Assembly (NCBI RefSeq): GCF_037893015.1
Contig: NC_133658.1
Span: 171,403,711 to 171,467,710 of the forward strand
DNA from: Macrotis lagotis
Taxonomy: Eukaryota; Chordata; Mammalia; Peramelemorphia; Peramelidae
Direction of reading: 5' to 3'
DNA: 64,000 nucleotides
The notes beneath the pieces are model-generated. The model was given only the letters and a program-made list of their open reading frames with translations. It ran no database searches and was not told the DNA's origin. Positions 21,405 to 31,926 of the stretch are shown here, piece by piece (position 1 is the stretch's first letter; the number at the start of each line of letters is the position of its first letter). The position numbers and the translations under genes were made by a program.

Positions 21405-21620
21405 AATATGAGTCAGGAAATGATTAAGTGCTTAATAGTGTGGTTCACAGACAGCCAGTGTCTTTTGGAGCTCAGAGAGGGAGCTGGAAGATCAAGGAAG
21501 GTTGGAATAGACCCTGAAGACTTCTTGGAGGAAGTGAGACTTGAGTTGGGCTTCAAAGGTTAGATAGAAGGGTCTGGAGGGTATGAAGGGGGCAGTAGGT
21601 TAGAGTGGACATGGTGTGTT
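21405..21620 (-). mobile_element. L2 LINE fragment (antisense)
   Basis: 'gattaagtgcttaatagtgt', 'gatcaaggaaggttggaata' and 'gagacttgagttgggcttca' follow antisense L2 order. Confidence 0.5.
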
Positions 21621-22214
21621 TATAAGATAATGAGGAAACTAATCTGGAACCCTCTCTTTCCAGCCTTTTCCTCCCTTAGCCAGTTTTAGAATCCAGTTTA
21701 GGGCTTGCTTCCTGTACCAGTTTGGCTACGGTCCTAGTCTTAGTGTGATCCATTCTGCACTGACCGCAGCCTAGGGTAGCTAAAGTTATTAGTCCTTGAG
21801 TGTGGTAGGGTCTGTGTTTCTGTTTTCCTCCTGTATCAGAGTGGAGTAATCTCAACAGATTTTAGAGTAGAAAAGAACCTCTGGAAATCCTGGGTGAGTG
21901 GCAGGAATAGAAAGAAAGAACCACGATCCCTATTTAACTAGCAGATGAGAATTTAAGTGGCTTGCTCATTGTAGATTAAATGATTTGCTCAAGGTCACAC
22001 AGGCCTCCACAGGGGATGGGTCAACTGCTTCTTTTCCCCTAACTTCATTCTGCCACTAATTTCCAGATGCAGATGAGGTTCACACTAGGGTATGTCTGTG
22101 CATATTTATGAATGATTAAGAGCACTGGTAGAAGCCCAGGGTTAGGTTCTCTTGCCTGGGGAAATTCTCAATTCTTGTCTCTCCAAGTCACGGTTGAGCT
22201 GCTATGTTGTCTTC
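21621..22214. other. Unassigned sequence with a MIR remnant
   Basis: 21925-22010 is a worn antisense MIR ('gatttgctcaaggtcacaca'). The rest holds no gene or repeat that I recognise. Confidence 0.35.
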
Positions 22215-22400
22215 TTACTTCTGGTCTCTTAGCAGTATTAAAGAAGATAGTGAAGGTGATGGTGAATTTTTTTTCTTCCTGGGGCTTTAAGGTTTACAAA
22301 GCATTTTCTTTGCTCACAGCAATGCAAGTAATTTGAACACCATTGCTCCCATTTTGCAGATGAGGAAACTGAGGCTTGGAGAGGAGTGGGCACCAGAGTC
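22215..22400 (-). mobile_element. MIR-type CORE-SINE (antisense)
   Basis: 'ggctttaaggtttacaaagc', 'ccattttgcagatgaggaaa' and 'ctgaggcttggagaggagtg' are antisense MIR/CORE. Confidence 0.7.
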
Positions 22401-22459
22401 TCAAAGCTCCTTATAAATTCTGTATGCACTCCACCATTCTCTACCCAACTTGAATTTGG

Positions 22460-22712
22460 AAATAACAGAAATTAATAATATGAGCTCACATTTGTATGGT
22501 ATTTCAAGATTTTCATGTTTTACAGATATCTCATTTTATCTTCATAACAACTCTAATAGGTAAATTCTATTATATATCCATTTTATAGATGAGGAAAATG
22601 AGACTAAGAGTGTCTTGGCCAAGGTCATAAAGCTACTAAATATTTGTACTTGGATTTGAATTCAGGTCTTCCAGATTCCAGGTCCAGCATGCTTTCCACT
22701 GAGCCAACTAAG
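22460..22712 (-). mobile_element. MIR-type CORE-SINE (antisense), near full length
   Basis: 'cattttatcttcataacaac', 'ttttatagatgaggaaaatg', 'gaattcaggtcttccagatt' and 'tgctttccactgagccaact' give the whole antisense element. Confidence 0.8.
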
Positions 22713-22805
22713 ACTCATAAGTGTTGCTATGACTGTTTTATTGTATGTTCTAATTTACCTGCTCATTTTCACAGTCCACATTTCCAGTGTTACTCCCATT
22801 ATTTT

Positions 22806-22956
22806 TGACTTTTTTTTGCAAGACAATGGGATTAAGTAACTTGACCAAGGTCACATAGTTATGGAATTATTAAGTGTCTGAGGTCAAATTTGAACTCAGG
22901 TCCTCCTGATTCTTGGGCCTGTGCTCTCCACCCATGGAATCACCTAGCTGCCCCTA
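22806..22956 (-). mobile_element. WSINE1-like SINE (antisense)
   Basis: 'ttttttttgcaagacaatgg', 'ttattaagtgtctgaggtca', 'gaactcaggtcctcctgatt', head 'cacctagctgcccc'. No clear duplication found. Confidence 0.85.
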
Positions 22957-23210
22957 TTTTATTGTATACTCTAGACCTCTTGAAAAATCCAATGAATTCT
23001 GTTACTCTCGCTTTGCTTTGCAAAATATTCTCTTTGGAGTTTGAGTGATATGGAAATAAATCTGTGTAGCTCCTTATTTTTCCTCTCTACCCCCTCACTC
23101 CCAACCCAAAATTCCTTTTAGGATGCCTTTGATTCCTTCATCTCAGTTACCTTCTACTTGAAGCTCCAGCCCTTAGTGTCCTCCTTCTCCAAATAGTTCC
23201 CTCATTCTTT
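22957..23210. other. Unassigned sequence, possibly L2
   Basis: The stretch before the pyrimidine tract vaguely resembles the L2 3' region, and the L2 end follows the tract at 23655. This suggests the tract expanded inside an L2. Confidence 0.3.
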
Positions 23211-23570
23211 CCCCTCCCCTCCCCTCCCCTCCCCTCCCCTCCTCCCCTCCCCTCCCCTCCCCCTCTCCCCTCCTCCCCCCTCTCCTCTCCTCCCCTCTCC
23301 TCTCCTCTCCTCCCCTCTCCCCTCCCCTCCCCTCCTCCCCCTCCTCTCCTCCCCCTCCCCTCCCCTCTCCCCTCCCCTCCTCTCCTCCCCTCTCCTCTCC
23401 TCCCCTCTCCTCTCCTCTCCTCCCCTCTCCTCCCCTCTCCTCTCCCCTCCCCTCCCCTCCCCTCCCCCTCTCCTCCCCTCCTCTCCCCTCCTCTCCTCTC
23501 CCCTCCTCTCCCCTCCTCTCCCCTCCTCTCCTCTCCTCTCCTCTCCTCTCCCCTCCTCTCCTCTCCCTCC
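23211..23570 (+). repeat. Long (CCCCT)n/(CCTCT)n polypyrimidine tract
   Basis: About 360 bases of almost pure C/T in irregular CCCCT and CTCCT units, continuing loosely to about 23660. The minus strand has repeated GGGGA runs. The two long overlapping minus-strand frames here (155 and 169 codons, nearly only G, R, E) are artefacts of the tract. Confidence 0.97.
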
Positions 23571-23654
23571 TTCTTGTCTCTTGTTTTTCTTTTCTCTCCC
23601 TTCTTCTTTCCCACCCCTCTCTCCCTTCTCTCCCTCTCTTTCTTTTTCCTTCTT

Positions 23655-23735
23655 TTCCAGCTTTCCTCATCCCACCTAGCACAATCCCAGGTCCCTAGTG
23701 ATCGATGAATAAATGGTTGTTGATTGATAGCCTGA
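23655..23735 (+). mobile_element. L2 LINE, 3' end
   Basis: 'cacctagcacaatcccaggt' and 'gaataaatggttgttgattg' form the L2 terminal module, immediately after the polypyrimidine tract. Confidence 0.6.
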
Positions 23736-24585
23736 TGCTTTCCTGAACTTCCTGAAAGCTCTCTAGTTCCTCCCTATTTCTCCATTTCCCCCATTCCATT
23801 CCCACCCCCAACTTCCAGACCTGTCATTCAGGAAACATATGGAGCTGAAGTTTCTGGCAAACCACAATGCTGTGGTTAGTTTGCTTCAGGACGGGCTGCA
23901 CATATTCTGAATGTGGTTCCTTCTCCCTTCTACCCTGAGGCATCTGGGATATGAGATGGATGGCGCTCTATATATAACAGGGCACTGACAGCAGGAGCCC
24001 AGGCAATAAATAATGGTGGCTAAGTACTTCGGCAGTGCTTTGTCTGCAGAATAAAATTCCTAATCAGCTGCATGCATAACCAGGGTATTGGCAATGAGTC
24101 CTGGCTAGTCTGTACTGGCAGCATTAGGAATTAGACCTTGATATAGTACCTTAGTGGCTACCGGCTCTACAGAATCTGCAAGTGTCTAAGTTACCCATGG
24201 GGGAGTCACTGAAACTCCTTCAAGCTGTATTCTCTTGGAACCCACTAAGGAGTCACTTGGTAAATCATGGTTCTATTGGGATCCATCTCTTATACCCTAT
24301 GGGCCTCCTCTTTGCCTGTAGGAGGAAGGCTTAATTTCTTAACCCCTTAGTGCCTCAGAATGAGCAAACTACTTTACAAGGCTGTTTAGAGTAGAGGGTG
24401 AAGAACCAGACTCAAACTGGAGAAGGGATTCAGGTCCCACTGATTGTGTGACCTCGACAAATTATAGAAGCACATAACCTTTCAGTTCTCTAGTCTAGAT
24501 AACACTTTAAGATTGTGAATTTAGAAGAAAAAGTATCAATCTATTTTGGTATTGGGTATTTCCTCACCAGTTTATTATATTATCA
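23736..24585. other. Repeat-free segment, candidate conserved non-coding element
   Basis: About 850 bases without recognised repeats. The part at 23940-24140 has a TATA-like run near 23970 and a cluster of common factor-binding words: 'taatcagctgcatgcataac' joins a TAAT core, an E-box CAGCTG and an octamer-like TGCATAA. Enhancer function is only inferred. Confidence 0.35.
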
Positions 24586-24589
24586 GATT

Positions 24590-24845
24590 TAAGTGGTAAA
24601 GTGGATAGAATGCTGGGCCTGGAGTCAGTAAGCTTCCCTTTCCTGGGTCTATATCTGGCCTCAGATACTTCCTAGTTGGGTGACCTGGGGCAAGTCACTT
24701 AACCCTGTTGGCCTTGGTTTTCTCAGCTATAAAATGAGCTACAGAAAAAAAAATGGCAAACCATTCAATATCTTTGCAAAGAAAATCTCAAATAGGGTCA
24801 CAAAGAGTCAGATTTAACTAAAAGCAACTCAATGATAACAACCAC
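24590..24845 (+). mobile_element. CORE-SINE with BovB-type tail
   Basis: 'gtggatagaatgctgggcct', 'ggggcaagtcacttaaccct', 'ctataaaatgagctacagaa', 'ggcaaaccattcaatatctt' and tail 'gggtcacaaagagtcagatt'. Full-length and moderately diverged. Confidence 0.8.
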
Positions 24846-25039
24846 CACCACTATCCTATACCTCTCATATATTGTCTCATTTGAGCCTCACAACCTTGTG
24901 CATAGGTATTACAAGTCTCATTAACTCCAGTGACCCTCAGAGAGGTCCCATGTCTAGTAAAGCCAAGAAGCATGATACAACTATCCAGGTGTCCCTGCCT
25001 CTGAATTCAGTACACATTCTATTATATCATATTGGTTTT

Positions 25040-25194
25040 ATTGTTTTGTTTTGTTTTTTGCAGGGCAATGGAATCAAGTGACTTGCCCAAGGCCACACAG
25101 GTAATTATTAAGTGTCTGAGGTCGGATTTGAACTCAGGTACTCCCTGACTCCAGGGCCAGTGCTCTATCAACTGTGCCACCTAGCTGCCTCCAC
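25040..25194 (-). mobile_element. WSINE1-like SINE (antisense)
   Basis: Full-length, flanked by an exact 14-base duplication 'atcatattggtttt' at 25026-25039 and 25195-25208. The tail is TTGTT-rich rather than pure T. Confidence 0.92.
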
Positions 25195-25261
25195 ATCATA
25201 TTGGTTTTCAGGGAACTCCATATTCTTAGCCCCATGTCACATTTTTAACCTATCTCCTTTT

Positions 25262-25517
25262 GTAGTTGTTTGGTCATTTCAGTTGTATCTGACTTTTCAT
25301 GAGCCCATTTTAGGGTTTTCTTGGCAAAAATATTGAAGTGCTTTACCATTTCTTTTTCCAGCTCATTTTACAGGTGAGGAAACTGAGATGAAGAATGTTA
25401 AGTGATTTGCCCAGAGTCATACAGCAAGCGTCTTAGACTGAATTTGAACTCAAGAAGATGAATCTTCCTGACTCCAAGCCTAGTGCTCTATCCATTGGGC
25501 CACCCACCTGCCCCTAA
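25262..25517 (-). mobile_element. CORE-SINE with BovB-type tail (antisense)
   Basis: Starts with the antisense tail 'gttgtttggtcatttcagtt', then 'gggttttcttggcaaaaata', 'ttacaggtgaggaaactgag' and head 'tatccattgggccacccacc'. The tail matches the BovB 3' end. Confidence 0.82.
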
Positions 25518-25699
25518 CATGTTTCCTATTTATTAATCTCTTGAAACAAATTCTATGCCCCCAAGGCTGGCCTAGTCATGGTCCCCTCTAAATACTTTGG
25601 ACTTCCATGTTCACTTTCCTGTCCTCCCTTTGTCTACAAACCCTACCCATGGCTCACAAAGAAATCCCAGTCCTTTAACCTGGAGAGATGACTCCCTCA
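25518..25699. other. Unassigned sequence, perhaps L2
   Basis: No clear repeat or gene. Confidence 0.3.
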
Positions 25700-25815
25700 T
25701 TGAAATGCTGATGGAATTTATTCTGAGTCACTCATGCAGTAGTGGATTTGAACTCAGATCTTCCTGACTCTAGGGTCAGACACCCCCTCCTCCCCCTAGC
25801 TATCTAGTTACCCCA
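25700..25815 (-). mobile_element. SINE fragment (antisense)
   Basis: 'agtggatttgaactcagatc', 'ttcctgactctagggtcaga', head remnant 'tatctagttacccc'. Confidence 0.6.
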
Positions 25816-26064
25816 TTGCACCAACTACCAGCTTCATAAATTTAGAAGTCTAAAATACATGAAAGAGGAAGAGAGAATAATGGGGTTTTCCTGACTCCTG
25901 ACTGTCTTCTTCAAGTAGTTTTATTTTTTAACGGTATTTTACACCTAGAATAGCAGGACAGTATTTGAGGGACGCACTTGCCCCTCCCAGGCTGTAAGGG
26001 AGACAAATTGGAGCAAGAGTTTGGGATTATAAGGAGATGGTATAAGTATAGTTTGGGGTGGGAT

Positions 26065-26290
26065 AGGAAATATTTAACAATGAGCTATCTGGAAAAAATG
26101 TACAGACAACATATTCTTAATCTACAATAATATTATTTTCTACATTTTTTTCTCTACCTTTTTCACCCTAGAATTCAACAAAACAATAAATCAAACCCTG
26201 ATTTGTAGCATTGATTATTTCAGAGTTATAAATGAAAATTTAACCAGCTGGCTCCAGTCCACCACTGAACTGGATAGTGGGAAGGATAAT
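26065..26290 (+). repeat. Unclassified repeat family U, copy 3
   Basis: Contains 'aataaatcaaaccctgatt' (26185-26203), identical over 19 bases to 36844-36862, then 'gagttataaatgaaaattta' and 'accagctggctcc'. Opposite orientation to copies 1 and 2. Confidence 0.6.
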
Positions 26291-26460
26291 TGATTTTTGA
26301 GACACACAATGTACATTTGAATCTTAGCTCTGCTGTTTAATATCTATGTGACTTTGGGCAAGTTATTTAAACCGGAGGGTCCTTGGTTTTTCTCATCTAT
26401 AAAATGAAGTGATTATGCCAGCTAATCTCTCTGGGTCCTTCTGGCTCTGAACTCCATGAT
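26291..26460 (+). mobile_element. MIR element
   Basis: 'aatcttagctctgctgttta', 'atgtgactttgggcaagtta' and 'gaactccatgatgcaatc' in MIR order. Confidence 0.7.
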
Positions 26461-26729
26461 GCAATCCTCATGATAATCAGTATTTGCTTAGGGAGTAACC
26501 TAAACTTTGTTTCCTTTTCCAAGAAAGAGCAACAGGAACCAGCCAAGTCCTGGAAACTACCTGGTGTCCTGGGGGATTTACCTAATGAGCTTTGAACTCT
26601 GACCCTTGAAAATAAAACAATAGAGAATAAGAGACCAGTAAACCCAGTGCAATTGAAAAAAAGTATTTATTGTGTAGTATGTTTTGTATCATGAGAAGTT
26701 CTTTTCTACTCTGAAACATAGCTGACATG
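26461..26729. other. Unassigned sequence
   Basis: No recognised repeat or gene. Confidence 0.3.
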
Positions 26730-27290
26730 CATCCCTTTCTCTCTGCTCATGCAGTCACCTGCTTAGCTCTGGCCTCTCACCTGGATTATGGCAGTGGCTT
26801 TCTTGTTGTTCTCCCATCTCTCTTCAATGAAGTCACTCCACAGAGTGATTTTTCTAAAGCACAGGTCTGATCATATCATTCCCCTATTCAATAAACTCCA
26901 ACAATTGTTTATTACTTGTAGGATCATATATAAACTCCCTTGTTTGCCATTTAAGACCCTTCACAATCTGGTCCCAATCTATCTTTCCAATCATATATAT
27001 ATATGACTGACTCCCCTTCATGCATTTGTCTGGTCAAATAGCCTTCTGATATATATTACACTTCATCTCTGTCTTTGCTTTTGCACCAGCTTCCCCTTCC
27101 CTTTCTACCTCCCTAAGCCCCAACCCAAACACACATTCCAAGAATATAAACCCTCTGTCCTTTCCTTGATTCCTTCAAAATTTAGGTCAAGTACTACCTG
27201 TTCAAGGAAACCTCCCTTTATTCCTCAGCTGCCAATGCCCACCCCCCCATTACCTTATATCTATTTACAGATCTATATTCTCTCTGTTCA
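26730..27290 (+). mobile_element. L2 LINE, 3' part
   Basis: 'gcctctcacctggattatgg', 'gtgatttttctaaagcacag', 'gaccttcac'-type block near 26957, 'ttaggtcaagtactacctgt' and 'aaggaaacctccctttattc' follow L2 order over about 560 bp. No intact frame. Confidence 0.8.
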
Positions 27291-27297
27291 TACATAG

Positions 27298-27445
27298 AGG
27301 CAGCTAGGTGATGCTTAGATAGAACATTGGGCCTGGAGATAGGAAGACCTGAGTTCAAATGTAGCTATGTGACCTTGGTCAAGTCACTTGTGTCTGCCTC
27401 ATTTTTCTCATCTGTAAAATGTGGATAATAGTGGCTTGTACAAAT
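27298..27445 (+). mobile_element. CORE-SINE, truncated
   Basis: 'gaggcagctaggtgatgctt', 'gaagacctgagttcaaatgt', 'cttggtcaagtcacttgtgt' and 'catctgtaaaatgtggataa'. Part of the box region is deleted. Confidence 0.75.
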
Positions 27446-27454
27446 GAGAAATAT

Positions 27455-27635
27455 TTGTAGCTTGATTTAGTAGATAGAGGTGGCCTTGGTACCAGGAAGA
27501 CATGACTATGAACTTGGACAAGTCACTTAATCTCTAAGCATCATCGTTGATTCTCTAAGAAGAAGGTGCCCACATCCATTGGTAGAGAGAATCTCTCCTT
27601 ATATTAAGTTCTATTTACCTGTTAAGTCACAGGTT
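27455..27635 (+). mobile_element. MIR/THER-type CORE-SINE
   Basis: 'gaacttggacaagtcactta', 'ttgattctctaagaagaagg', 'catccattggtagagagaat' and 'gttaagtcacaggttcagtc'. Same distal module as the copy at 9781. Confidence 0.7.
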
Positions 27636-27679
27636 CAGTCTCCATCTTCTCTGTTTTGCTTATACTTATGTGATGAGAG

Positions 27680-27922
27680 TGGGAAGCTAGATTGTATAGT
27701 GGATAGAGCTCTGGAAAACCCGAGTTCATTCTAGCCTCCCTCCTACACTTACTAGCTATATGATCTGAATAAGTCACTTTAATCCTCTTTGCTTAAGTTT
27801 CCTCATCTGTAAAATGAGCTGGGAAAGAAAATGACAGACCTCTTAAGGATCTTTGTCAAGAAAACTACAAATGGAGCCATCAAGAGTCATACCCAACTGA
27901 AGCAACTGAAGAACAACAATAT
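27680..27922 (+). mobile_element. CORE-SINE with BovB-type tail
   Basis: 'ttgtatagtggatagagctc', 'catctgtaaaatgagctggg', 'tttgtcaagaaaactacaaa' and tail 'gccatcaagagtcatacc', then 'aactgaagcaactgaagaac'. This is the best local match to the BovB 3' terminus at 6832. Confidence 0.85.
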
Positions 27923-28780
27923 AATGGGGACTGGCACATGCTTGGGTACTCCTCTTGGAGAGGCTGAGAATGTAGAATATGGGAGCACAGTGGAGAGACC
28001 CGAACATGAATATCTAGTGAGACATTCTCCACCTGCTGGTCTGATCACCTTATGGTTTACTTAGAAGAAGCCTTTTTCATTAGCTGGAAAGGCAGAACTG
28101 GGACTATCTTCAATGAAGTTTGAGACTATCTAGATTCATTCATACTCTTCAGCTAAGTTCCTAATGGATATTTGGGACTCCTTTACAGTTAGAGTCCAGC
28201 AAGAGGTTAGGTTGAAAGTGAAAAAGTCTTGGGTCTTGCCCACCAAGACCTCCATATGGCCTGGGGAAACAGGTTTGAGTTTCTTGTATGCATCTGGGTT
28301 TTTTTTTTTTTTATCATTTTAGATGAAGGGAGAGAGGTTTTGCATCTTAGCTTATGAGTTTTGTGGTCAAGTCTTCTCTGAAGCTCAAGAACTGGAAAAT
28401 GTCCATTGAGACCTTGCTCAGCAGGATCCTCAGATCAGACTCAGACTCATCTACACCTATTATGCCATACCTGGATATGGATATGGCAGGAATAATACTA
28501 TGTAAGAGTGAGAGCATGATTCTCAGGGACCAAAATGAGATAAGAAAGAATATGTCCCTGAGCTGTTAGGGGGAAGGAAAATTTGTACTTTTCCTGTTGC
28601 TTCAAAGTAAATGACATTTTGTAAAAGTTGATGATGTTTAATAGTTAAATGGAATTGGGACTCTATTCACTTGTGGCTCAATACACAATCAATATGGACT
28701 GATACAGAAGGTGTTAGAGAAGGGAGAATTCCAAATCTTTCAGGGTAATAAAGGGGCTAAGTAACCAGTTTGGCCAGAAC
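27923..28780. other. Unassigned sequence
   Basis: No recognised repeat or gene in about 860 bases; a T-run lies near 28300-28312. The 71- and 77-codon frames show nothing recognisable. Confidence 0.35.
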
Positions 28781-28788
28781 ATATTGGC

Positions 28789-28815
28789 ATATATATATGT
28801 GTGTGTGTGTGTGTA
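28789..28815 (+). repeat. (AT)n(GT)n microsatellite
   Basis: Short compound dinucleotide repeat. Confidence 0.9.
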
Positions 28816-28824
28816 TGCATAGTT

Positions 28825-28920
28825 TGTGTCTTCTGATAGAATGTAAACTCCTTGATGGCAGGAATGACTTCATTTTTAATCCTTATATTTCTAGTATCTA
28901 TCTCAATATCTGGCACAGTA
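28825..28920 (+). mobile_element. L2 LINE, 3' end
   Basis: 'agaatgtaaactccttgatg' and 'ctcaatatctggcacagta' are the L2 terminal module. Confidence 0.65.
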
Positions 28921-28949
28921 AAATGAAGGGATGGAGGAGTTAATCTAGT

Positions 28950-29560
28950 AGAAAATATGAAAAGGGATTTAATCAAGGGCATGTGTAGATGGGTCGACCT
29001 TGTGAAGGAGAAGGGCCAGCTCATTTTTAGAAACTGGTGGGGGGGAGAGGAAAGAGTGTGGAATGGTGTGAAGATTTTTGAGATGAAGAGAATGAGAAAA
29101 ATAGAAGTTCATGTGGAATGACCTCAATTTTCTCAGTGAAATAGGAGGTGAGGTTCTCAGCTTAAAGAAATGAAGTTCAAGAAAGTTGGAGGACAGAAGA
29201 AGTTTGGAAAAGCTTTTCTGGGGACAGCTTTTGGAAATCAATTAGATAAGAATCTAAATTGAAGTTGGATAAGGTGAATTTATAATGTATCCAATCATTG
29301 AAAGACTTCCTTTCAACTCAGTTCAGCAGCTTATGAATGAGAGTGGAGGAGGTGAATGGTGGGTGTAATTTTTGGCAAGAGATAACTGTGAAAGGATAAG
29401 TGGGACAGAAGTGTAGGCTGACTATTGGGTCAGGCAAGATTGGAGAGGGAAGGAAGTGAAATCAGAACAGGGGTAATGAACTGAAGAAAAACTAAGGGTA
29501 GAAGGGATCTGGAGATCTTAATGAAGATAAAGAATAAGTTGGGGGTGGGGTAAGGCTTAG
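28950..29560 (-). mobile_element. L2 LINE, internal coding region (antisense)
   Basis: 'gaatgacctcaattttctca', 'gtgaaataggaggtgaggtt', 'cagttcagcagcttatgaat' and 'gaagaaaaactaagggtag' match the antisense of the more 5' part of L2 as I remember it. No intact frame; the 90-94 codon minus-strand frames may be shreds. Confidence 0.55.
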
Positions 29561-29563
29561 GTA

Positions 29564-29785
29564 GATATTAAATGACATGGTATAGTGGGTAGAATGCTGG
29601 GACTGGAGTCCAAAAGATCTGAGTGCAAATCTAGCCTTAGACACTTAATAGTTATGTGACCCTGGATAAGTCACTCAACCTGTCTGCCTCAGTTTCCTCA
29701 TCTGATTAATGGGGATAATAATAGCCCTTCCTCTCGGGATTGTTGAGATGATAAGCTGAGGGAACATCTGTGTGAATGTTAATGT
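29564..29785 (+). mobile_element. MIR-type CORE-SINE, full length
   Basis: 'gtagaatgctgggactggag', 'gttatgtgaccctggataag', 'ggggataataatagcccttc' and 'gggattgttgagatgataag' give head plus core. Confidence 0.8.
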
Positions 29786-29789
29786 CCCT

Positions 29790-30310
29790 TATTCAGTTAG
29801 TGCAGATTCTGGTCACCTCTCACCTAGATTTTTGCAAAAACTTTCTAATTTGTTTTCCTGCCTCAAGTCTCTCTCCACTTTGGTCTCTCCAACGTGCCCC
29901 AGCTAAGGTGGTTTTCTTTAAGTGAAGATCTTTCTGTGTCACTCTCCTACACAATAAATATCAATGGTTTCTGACTACCTCTGGAATAAAATACTGCCTC
30001 TATTCAACAAAAATATTTTTAAAGCCCCTAATATGGAAATTTTATTGCAGGCTGGCACTAATGAAGTCAAACAATGCAAAAAAGCACAAATGCTCTTTGC
30101 TTCATTATCCATACCTATTAAAATGACTTTTTTTATATATACAAACTTGTGGACATGTTTCTGTTTATATATTGCGCTTCTCTAGTAAAATGTAAGTTTC
30201 TTGAAGGCAAGCCATGTTTTGGTTTTGTCATTGTATCCCCAGGACCTAATGCAGAGCCTTATACCTAACAAGGACCTAAGAAATGCTTGCAGAACTGAGA
30301 TGAATTGACT
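29790..30310 (+). mobile_element. L2 LINE, 3' part
   Basis: 'cacctctcacctagattttt', 'tcaatggtttctgactacct', 'gtaagtttcttgaaggcaag' and 'gcagagccttatacctaaca' follow L2. The middle (30050-30170) is diverged or an insertion. Confidence 0.7.
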
Positions 30311-30464
30311 TGTCAGATGGTAAACACTACCACTGATGGTGTGCTCTCTGAAAGACTCTCCTGTATACAAGGCCATTGTCAAACTCTTCAGCATGGAGGA
30401 AACACGTAGGCTGAAGGAAATGCTTCTCTGGATGCATTCATGGTCAGCAGACAAGAATATTGTT

Positions 30465-31116
30465 CATACTGGTGGCTTTATTAAGCAGCTACCATGTGCC
30501 AGACCTCAGGAATATAAACAAGATAAATGAAGCAGTCCCTATGTGCAAGGAGCTTACATTCTAATGGGGAAAACAGCAAGGATGTATAGATGTATATACA
30601 GATAAATATAAAGAGAATAATTGCAAATAAACATAGAGTAGTTAAATATAGAGTAGTATATGAGGAGGCAATAGCAGTTGAGGGGATAAGAAAAGGTTGA
30701 ACATAGAAGGTGGTATTTGAGCTGTATCATGTAGGAGGAAAGAGATTCTACAAGGCAGAGATGAGGTGAGAGCATTCCAAGACTTGGAGGCCAGTCAGTG
30801 CACTGGGTTTGAGATGGGAATGTTTTATTTGAGGACTAGGAAGAAGGCCAGTTTAGATGACTCAGAGTGAAAAGGGGAGAGAAAGCGACTATGAGACCTG
30901 AAAAAGAGGTAGGAGTCAAACTGTGGAGGGTTTTGAAAGGTTAACAGAGGATGTGATTCTAGAGGAAATAGGAAGCCACCAAGTTAATTGAGTAGGGGAC
31001 TCACATCCTCATATTTGCAATTAAAGAAAATGACTTCATTGGCTATATGTAAGGTGGACTGGAGAGATGTGAGACTTGAGGCAGGGAGAACAATTAGGAA
31101 ACTGTTGCAAGAATCT
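30465..31116 (-). mobile_element. L2 LINE, 3' part (antisense), left piece
   Basis: 'accatgtgccagacctcagg', 'gaggtgagagcattccaaga', 'ctgtggagggttttgaaagg', 'aggaagccaccaagttaatt' and 'gagacttgaggcagggagaa' in antisense L2 order, ending in 'actgttgcaagaatct'. The L2 appears to resume after the retro-insertion at 31117-31926. Confidence 0.82.
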
Positions 31117-31552
31117 TTATTTTTTTTTTTTCAATGTACTCTCAGCCATGCTGCTCTATGGCCAAAAACCAAAAACAAACTCCCCAAATTTTAAAATCTC
31201 TTTTTCAAACTCTCATAGATATATAGATAGAACAGCAAAATGCCTTTTGCAAAATTTTATGTATATACAGTGAGAAATTCTAACAATATTACCTTGTAAA
31301 AATATAACACTGTAATGGAGTGGAGAGATTATAGTGCAATATGTGTGTGTACAGTATTGCCAAATTGTTTTCTGTTTTCTCTTTTTACACAGAAGAGTTG
31401 AACAATTTCAAAGCAGTTTCAAAAATAGAAGTTGCTTAAAGATGGAAGATTAACATTCCCTCCTTGTTTCTTTTCTTTTCTTTTATGATACTTTACCATT
31501 GGAGAAAACAAAATAATCCAACCCCTCAACAATGTTTCAGCACATATATGCC

Positions 31553-31706
31553 TTTTTTTTTTAGGTTTTTGTAAAGCAAATGGGGTTAAGTGGCATGCCC
31601 AAGGCCACACAGCTAGGTAATTATTAAGTGTCTGAGGCCGAATTTGAACTCAGGTACTCCTGACTCCAGGGCCAGTGCTCTATCCACTATGCCACCTAGA
31701 TGCCCC
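31553..31706 (-). mobile_element. WSINE1-like SINE (antisense), inside the retrocopy
   Basis: Full-length: 'ttttaggtttttgtaaagca', 'gtggcatgcccaaggccaca', 'actcctgactccagggccag', head 'gccacctagatgcccc'. It must post-date the retro-insertion. Confidence 0.88.
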
Positions 31707-31860
31707 TCCCCTTTATTTTCAAGGAAAAAAAAATCTCCCTTTAAAGAAAGGTTTTGTGTTTATAAACTTTCATTTTTAAATTATAATTCTGAAAGTTTTA
31801 GAGTTTTCTTTATAAATTTTAAGACAAATATATATATTTAAGATAAATATATTATATATA

Positions 31861-31865
<5 letters not shown>

Positions 31866-31924
<59 letters not shown>
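31866..31924 (+). repeat. (TA)n microsatellite
   Basis: About 29 pure TA units ending at the 5' side of the antisense retrocopy, next to the right-hand duplication. Confidence 0.95.

Positions 31925-31926
<2 letters not shown>

Larger units (their letters stand above)
31117..31926 (-). pseudogene. Retro-inserted 3'-UTR-like sequence (processed copy of unknown transcript)
   Basis: An insertion inside an L2. It starts on the plus strand with a T-run (31119-31131), which is a poly-A tail on the minus strand. It is flanked by a 17-base duplication with one mismatch: 'aactgttgcaagaatct' at 31100-31116 and 'aactgctgcaagaatct' at 31927-31943. The body apart from the WSINE1-like SINE at 31553-31706 is not a repeat I recognise. 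It is AT-rich, has no open frame, and reads like the 3' untranslated end of an mRNA. It fits an LINE-mediated, 5'-truncated retrocopy. I cannot name the parent gene. An unlisted retroelement is the main alternative. Confidence 0.55.

Noticed and set aside
23147-23682. Two overlapping minus-strand frames (155 and 169 codons) rich in Gly, Arg and Glu
   Set aside because: Pure artefact of the polypyrimidine tract; both frames differ only in phase.
23965-23985. TATA-like run 'ctatatataac' as a core promoter
   Set aside because: AT-rich words are frequent here and no transcript evidence accompanies it; kept only as part of the candidate regulatory element.
27927-28010. Short resemblance to 7SL RNA ('ggagaggctgag' after 'ggcacatgcttgggtactcc')
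   Set aside because: Only a dozen or so matching bases; the rest does not follow 7SL.
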